From positions 28,125,548 through 28,135,547 of the forward strand of contig CM022677.1 in NCBI GenBank assembly GCA_012295275.1: a stretch of 10,000 nucleotides of DNA, read 5' to 3'. This stretch comes from Chrysomallon squamiferum (taxonomy: Eukaryota > Mollusca > Gastropoda > Neomphalida > Peltospiridae). The notes under the pieces are model-generated. The model saw nothing but the letters and a program-made list of their open reading frames with translations, had not been told where the DNA came from and made no database searches. Positions 7,843 through 10,000 of this stretch are shown here, in pieces (position 1 is the first letter of the stretch; the number at the start of each line of letters is the position of its first letter). Position numbers and translations under genes: made by a program.

Positions 7843-8316
7843 ATCTATGTGTTATTAAGCTCAATGCAACACAAAATAATTTGAATTACTTTTCTAAAGT
7901 TTACCGATGAACTTGATAATGCTTAAGATAAAATAGCATTTAATATAATTTTGTACATATATTTTACTTAATTCTTATTTTTCTTTTTTATATGTGTGTG
8001 TGCGTGTGGTTGAGAGAAATGGTGAATCTGTATTTATGTGCATATATTTAAATTCTGTGAAACTGGTCAGACATTGTTATGATTATTATTATTCACGTTA
8101 ATTATAGCTTTTTTTTTAATTATCTGGGAATCATATGTTTGATGTAATAACAAATAAATGTATCCAGTACATAATTGTATCGTTTAAATAAATAGTTATA
8201 CAAAAAATGCTGTGTGTCACAAACGTCAAAGAAATAGTGACATACAAAGATTATAAAATATCAGTTTATGACTAGTGAAATGTAATCAGTGACAAACAAC
8301 AATGATAAATACGAGA

Positions 8317-8340
8317 ATGTAAACAGACGTATGTTTACAT
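8317..8340. promoter_or_regulatory. Inverted pair of forkhead-type motifs
   Basis: ATGTAAACA (8317-8325) and TGTTTACAT (8332-8340) are perfect 9-base inverted repeats around GACGTA. Each contains the forkhead (FOX) core GTAAACA. The pair lies about 300 bases into the first intron of the minus-strand gene, at the edge of the CpG-richer segment. Binding is inference; the motifs themselves are exact. Confidence 0.4.
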
Positions 8341-8628
8341 GAACAGGACGCAATCCACACGACTTTATTAAAATGCAGGAGACCTCATGCTGGGCCTTTC
8401 ACCATTTCGACAAACAATGGACCGAACGTTCAAACCGCTAAACAAAAAAACACAGGCACCTCTGAGTCTGCTCTTAAAACCGAGTATTCTCAAACACACA
8501 AACACTACATTATTAATATTCAAACAGAAATCGCTTTCACTCCGAAATAATGGGAGTGTTTCTATTGCTATAGGATAAATGTTTTAAATACAGTGTTGAA
8601 AAATAAAAGAGAAAGAAAAGGTGCATAC
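8341..8628. other. Start of intron 1 of minus-strand gene, CpG-richer
   Basis: This segment is noticeably less AT-rich than the DNA to its left and has several CpG sites. A 63-codon plus-strand frame (8387-8578) lies here. Its ATG has no supporting splice or promoter context and it resembles no family I know, so I treat it as chance within the promoter-proximal intron. Confidence 0.45.
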
Positions 8629-8710
8629 CTTGAACAAACGCGAGCCACAGACAAACTATCCCAAAATGAAGGGCTTTTCTGCTCGCTTTTCTGGCGTTAT
8701 CGTCGGCCAT
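8629..8710 (-). CDS. First coding exon: signal peptide or signal-anchor N-terminus
   Basis: The minus-strand ATG at 8710-8708 has a strong initiation context (A at -3, G at +4), with two in-frame TAA stops 9-15 bases upstream that fix it as the start of its frame. The exon encodes 27 codons plus one base: MADDNARKASRKALHFGIVC followed by LWLAFVQ. It ends CAAG before GTATGC, a good donor, in phase 1. An acidic start is followed by a basic region (RKASRK) and a hydrophobic core (FGIVCLWLAFV). That is the layout of an N-terminal signal peptide with a longish n-region, or of a type II signal anchor. A phase-1 intron straight after a signal sequence is common in animal secreted and receptor proteins built from phase-1 domain exons. 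No downstream exon is certain, so the gene is unidentified. Confidence 0.7.
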
Positions 8711-8902
8711 GATGTGATCTTATTACGATCCCCAGATCGTATTAGTCTTTAAGACTTCAGTTAATGACATAAGTGCACTTTGTAAAACGTATATCCAAGA
8801 ACACAACACATCTAGTAAATATTCACTCCGCGAACACTCATAGCGCTTTTCAACTGTACGCCATGGCTTCTCTACTCGACACTGCAGGAGGCGGGTCAAA
8901 CT
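8711..8902 (-). other. 5' leader with upstream ORFs
   Basis: Between the promoter motifs and the start codon the minus strand has four short ATG-initiated frames. In order they are MEFDPPPAVSSREAMAYS, MSVRGVNIY, MCCVLGYTFYKVHLCH and MSLTEVLKTNTIWGS, each followed by a stop. The last (8770-8723) ends in TAA 12 bases before the main ATG, in the same frame. How many are transcribed depends on the unknown start site. The frame of the main ORF is open upstream for about 65 codons but has no ATG before 8770, so an N-terminal extension is unlikely. Confidence 0.45.
8724..8741 (-). promoter_or_regulatory. Leader hairpin just upstream of start codon
   Basis: TACGATC and GATCGTA form a perfect 7-base-pair stem around a 4-base loop (TGGG on the transcribed sense). 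The stem ends 13 bases before the ATG and overlaps the final codons of the last upstream ORF. It could slow scanning or reinitiation; that is inference. Confidence 0.4.
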
Positions 8903-8996
8903 CCATATTTGGAAGGTCACGTGTCATAGTTTAAGAGGTCACGACCTAATTGCTCGGTGATTTCTGTTCTTGAATTATACCGTTAGATGGCGTTAG
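8888..8996 (-). promoter_or_regulatory. CpG-rich promoter with GC box, CArG box, E-box and AGGTCA sites
   Basis: About 20 CpG sites fall within 8639-9000, against near absence in most of the window. Exact motif matches are a GC box core GGCGGG (8890-8895), a CArG box CCATATTTGG (8903-8912, the SRF/MADS consensus), AAGGTCA (8913-8919, monomeric nuclear-receptor half-site) overlapping a CACGTG E-box (8918-8923), and a second AGGTCAC (8936-8942). CGTTAGATGGCGTTAG follows at 8981-8996, containing AGATGGCG, similar to YY1 or CTCF core motifs. No TATA box is placed convincingly. Together with the first exon this marks a promoter reading leftward; factor identities are inferred from motifs only. Confidence 0.55.
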
Positions 8997-9148
8997 CAAC
9001 TTCAGATATTTTTTTAGTAACAATAGTGTTATTGGTGTTCTTTTTGTTTCTGCTGCTGGCAATATATTTATTTATTTTAAACAGTAAAAATAGAAAAGAA
9101 ACAATAATGAATAATGAATATAAATTTTACAAGATCTTTATCAATTAA

Positions 9149-9149
<1 letters not shown>

Positions 9150-9199
<50 letters not shown>

Positions 9200-9200
9200 T
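9150..9200. repeat. (TTA)17 microsatellite
   Basis: A perfect 51-base run of the TTA/ATT triplet, the longest of three such runs in the window. It lies about 440 bases upstream of the minus-strand start codon. Confidence 0.97.
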
Positions 9201-9340
9201 ACCAAAGAATAACCTAAATCTCCCATTAGACGTATTTCCATATACAGCCTCAGACACAGAAAAACAATGGGACGGGGTGAAGCAAAATGAGTTCAAGGGA
9301 GTGGTATACTCTATCACTTTTTGTTCACTTCTTATATTTC

Positions 9341-9387
9341 ATTTTATTTTATTTTATTTACGTTTTTTTTTTTTTTTTTTTTTTTTT
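9341..9387. repeat. (ATTTT)n followed by a run of 25 T
   Basis: Four ATTT(T) units (9341-9360) are followed by ACG and an uninterrupted T25 (9363-9387). On the minus strand this reads as an A-tail, as left by retroposition, but no recognisable retroposed body or target-site duplication was seen. Confidence 0.9.
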
Positions 9388-9537
9388 AAATGATACAAAG
9401 TGTAAATTTCCGCTACCAGCGAAATCTTAGAGAGTCAGGAAGTAATAATATTAATACAGGAAGCAACCACTACAATGATACAAAGATAGTGAAGACATCG
9501 ACACAGTCTTATGTGACTTTTTCACATAAATATTATC

Positions 9538-9556
9538 AAATAAATAAATAAATAAA
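9538..9556. repeat. (TAAA)n microsatellite
   Basis: A short perfect AAAT/TAAA run passes into ATATATAT. Confidence 0.9.
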
Positions 9557-9640
9557 AATATATATAAAAAAAATTGTGTTATGTTGTAACGTGTATCATT
9601 TTAATAACTTATCAATATTTCCGACTTAAACCAATGTTAA

Positions 9641-9677
9641 CTACGTCGCGATATATATATATATATATTAGACGTAG
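9641..9677. repeat. AT tract with flanking inverted arms (cruciform-prone)
   Basis: CTACGTC (9641-9647) and GACGTAG (9671-9677) are exact inverted repeats on either side of a self-complementary alternating AT run (9651-9668). The whole 37-base segment can fold on itself. Confidence 0.75.
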
Positions 9678-9742
9678 AATATTTGAAAAATTAATTCTGA
9701 TAATGATTTCACTTAATATTCATGACATCGAGTCATTGAAAT

Positions 9743-9782
9743 GTTCTTCTTCCTTTTTCTTTCTTTCTTTTTTTCTTTGCAG
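9743..9782 (+). other. Strong acceptor-like pyrimidine tract, unpaired
   Basis: Nearly 40 bases of T and C end in TTTGCAG. The frame after it that stays open (phase-1 entry, to a TAG near 9900) runs into GAGA/ACAG repeats and looks non-coding. It may be a cryptic splice site or merely a CTTT-type simple repeat. Confidence 0.3.
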
Positions 9783-10000
9783 ATAATAAGTTAGAGACAC
9801 ACAAAGACAGACAGAATTTGAAAGAGAGAGAGAGACAGAGAGATGCAAACACAAAATTTCATTGTTCTTTAATCACTGAACTATATACAAGTAATTACTA
9901 GTCACACAAATAAATGATACAGAAACACACAACATGACACAGAATCACAGAGAACAGAGACAGAAATATGATACAGAAACACACCTAACAGAGACAGAAG
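9783..10000. repeat. GAGA/ACAG-rich degenerate repeat to window end
   Basis: A (GA)n-like core lies at 9822-9842. ATGATACAGAAACACAC recurs at 9914 and 9968, 54 bases apart, followed in both by ACAGAGACAGA-like sequence. This is probably the start of a minisatellite that continues past the window edge. Confidence 0.7.

Larger units (their letters stand above)
5585..8316. other. Long AT-rich non-coding stretch, probably intron 1 of the minus-strand gene
   Basis: No convincing exon was found on either strand. It contains a GT/GA compound microsatellite (5865-5888), a purine-rich tract (about 6090-6240), a 23-nt tandem duplication (6849-6894), degenerate CAGGTAA-centred repeats (7111-7280), palindromes near 7630 and 7675, and short ATT and TG runs. 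The 95-codon plus frame at 6228-6515 and the overlapping 86-codon minus frame are AT-rich open frames with no recognisable motif. If the minus-strand first exon is real, this is intronic. Confidence 0.5.
9001..9782. other. Upstream flank, AT-rich with simple repeats
   Basis: No gene was supported. It contains an ATT array, ATTTT and poly-T runs, TAAA repeats, an AT tract flanked by inverted arms, and short hairpins such as 9407-9424 (TTTCCGCT with AGCGAAA). Bases 9215-9330 are more complex, but all frames are interrupted. Confidence 0.55.

Noticed and set aside
8387-8578. 63-codon plus-strand ORF in the CpG-richer intron start
   Set aside because: It has no splice or promoter signals of its own and no recognisable family. 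Open frames are more likely here because the segment is less AT-rich.
8723-8920. 65-codon minus-strand ORF upstream of the first exon
   Set aside because: The frame is open but its apparent start is GTG, not ATG. Only the internal ATG at 8770 is usable, so it is treated as leader with an upstream ORF rather than a protein.
9574-9786. 70-codon plus-strand ORF
   Set aside because: It runs through the AT cruciform and a pyrimidine tract, and its tail is simple repeat.

Overview
This window is nuclear DNA of an animal. It is strongly AT-rich, with no long open reading frame on either strand (the longest is under 100 codons), abundant microsatellites and several minisatellite arrays. What little coding sequence can be supported is in short pieces bounded by GT/AG splice signals with polypyrimidine tracts. 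CpG is scarce over most of the window but concentrated around 8630-9000, as in a methylated, CpG-depleted genome with a protected promoter. I cannot fix the lineage. The mix of TG/CA, GAGA and ATT arrays with AT-rich introns suits an invertebrate bilaterian (mollusc or chelicerate, for example), but no gene was recognised that would prove it.

Layout. 1-60 may hold the end of a plus-strand coding exon. 1298-1390 and 2793-2869 are two plus-strand exon candidates whose reading phases fit each other; the second ends in a stop and has polyadenylation hexamers about 250-300 bases later, so a plus-strand gene may end near 3.2 kb. Its 1.4 kb intron carries a 53-nt and a 31-nt minisatellite. A third array of 21 copies of a 38-nt unit fills 3479-4300. 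From 4.3 to 8.6 kb the DNA is AT-rich and non-coding, with microsatellites, small duplications, inverted repeats and one possible 48-nt minus-strand exon (5345-5392).

The best-supported gene start is on the minus strand. The exon at 8710-8629 opens with a strong-context ATG, encodes a basic N-terminus followed by a hydrophobic segment (signal peptide or signal anchor) and ends at a consensus donor in phase 1. Upstream lies a leader with four short upstream ORFs and a hairpin, then a CpG-rich promoter-like segment (to about 9000) with a GC box, a perfect CArG box, a CACGTG E-box and two AGGTCAC half-sites. The rest of that gene lies in or beyond the left side of the window. 9.0-10 kb is upstream DNA with simple repeats, a cruciform-prone AT tract and GAGA/ACAG-rich sequence.

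The plus- and minus-strand gene models converge. No mobile-element protein, RNA gene or CRISPR-like structure was seen, and I found no self-contained new system. The items most worth checking are the minus-strand promoter, leader and first exon, the two phase-matched plus exons, and the apparent kinship of the two central minisatellite loci.
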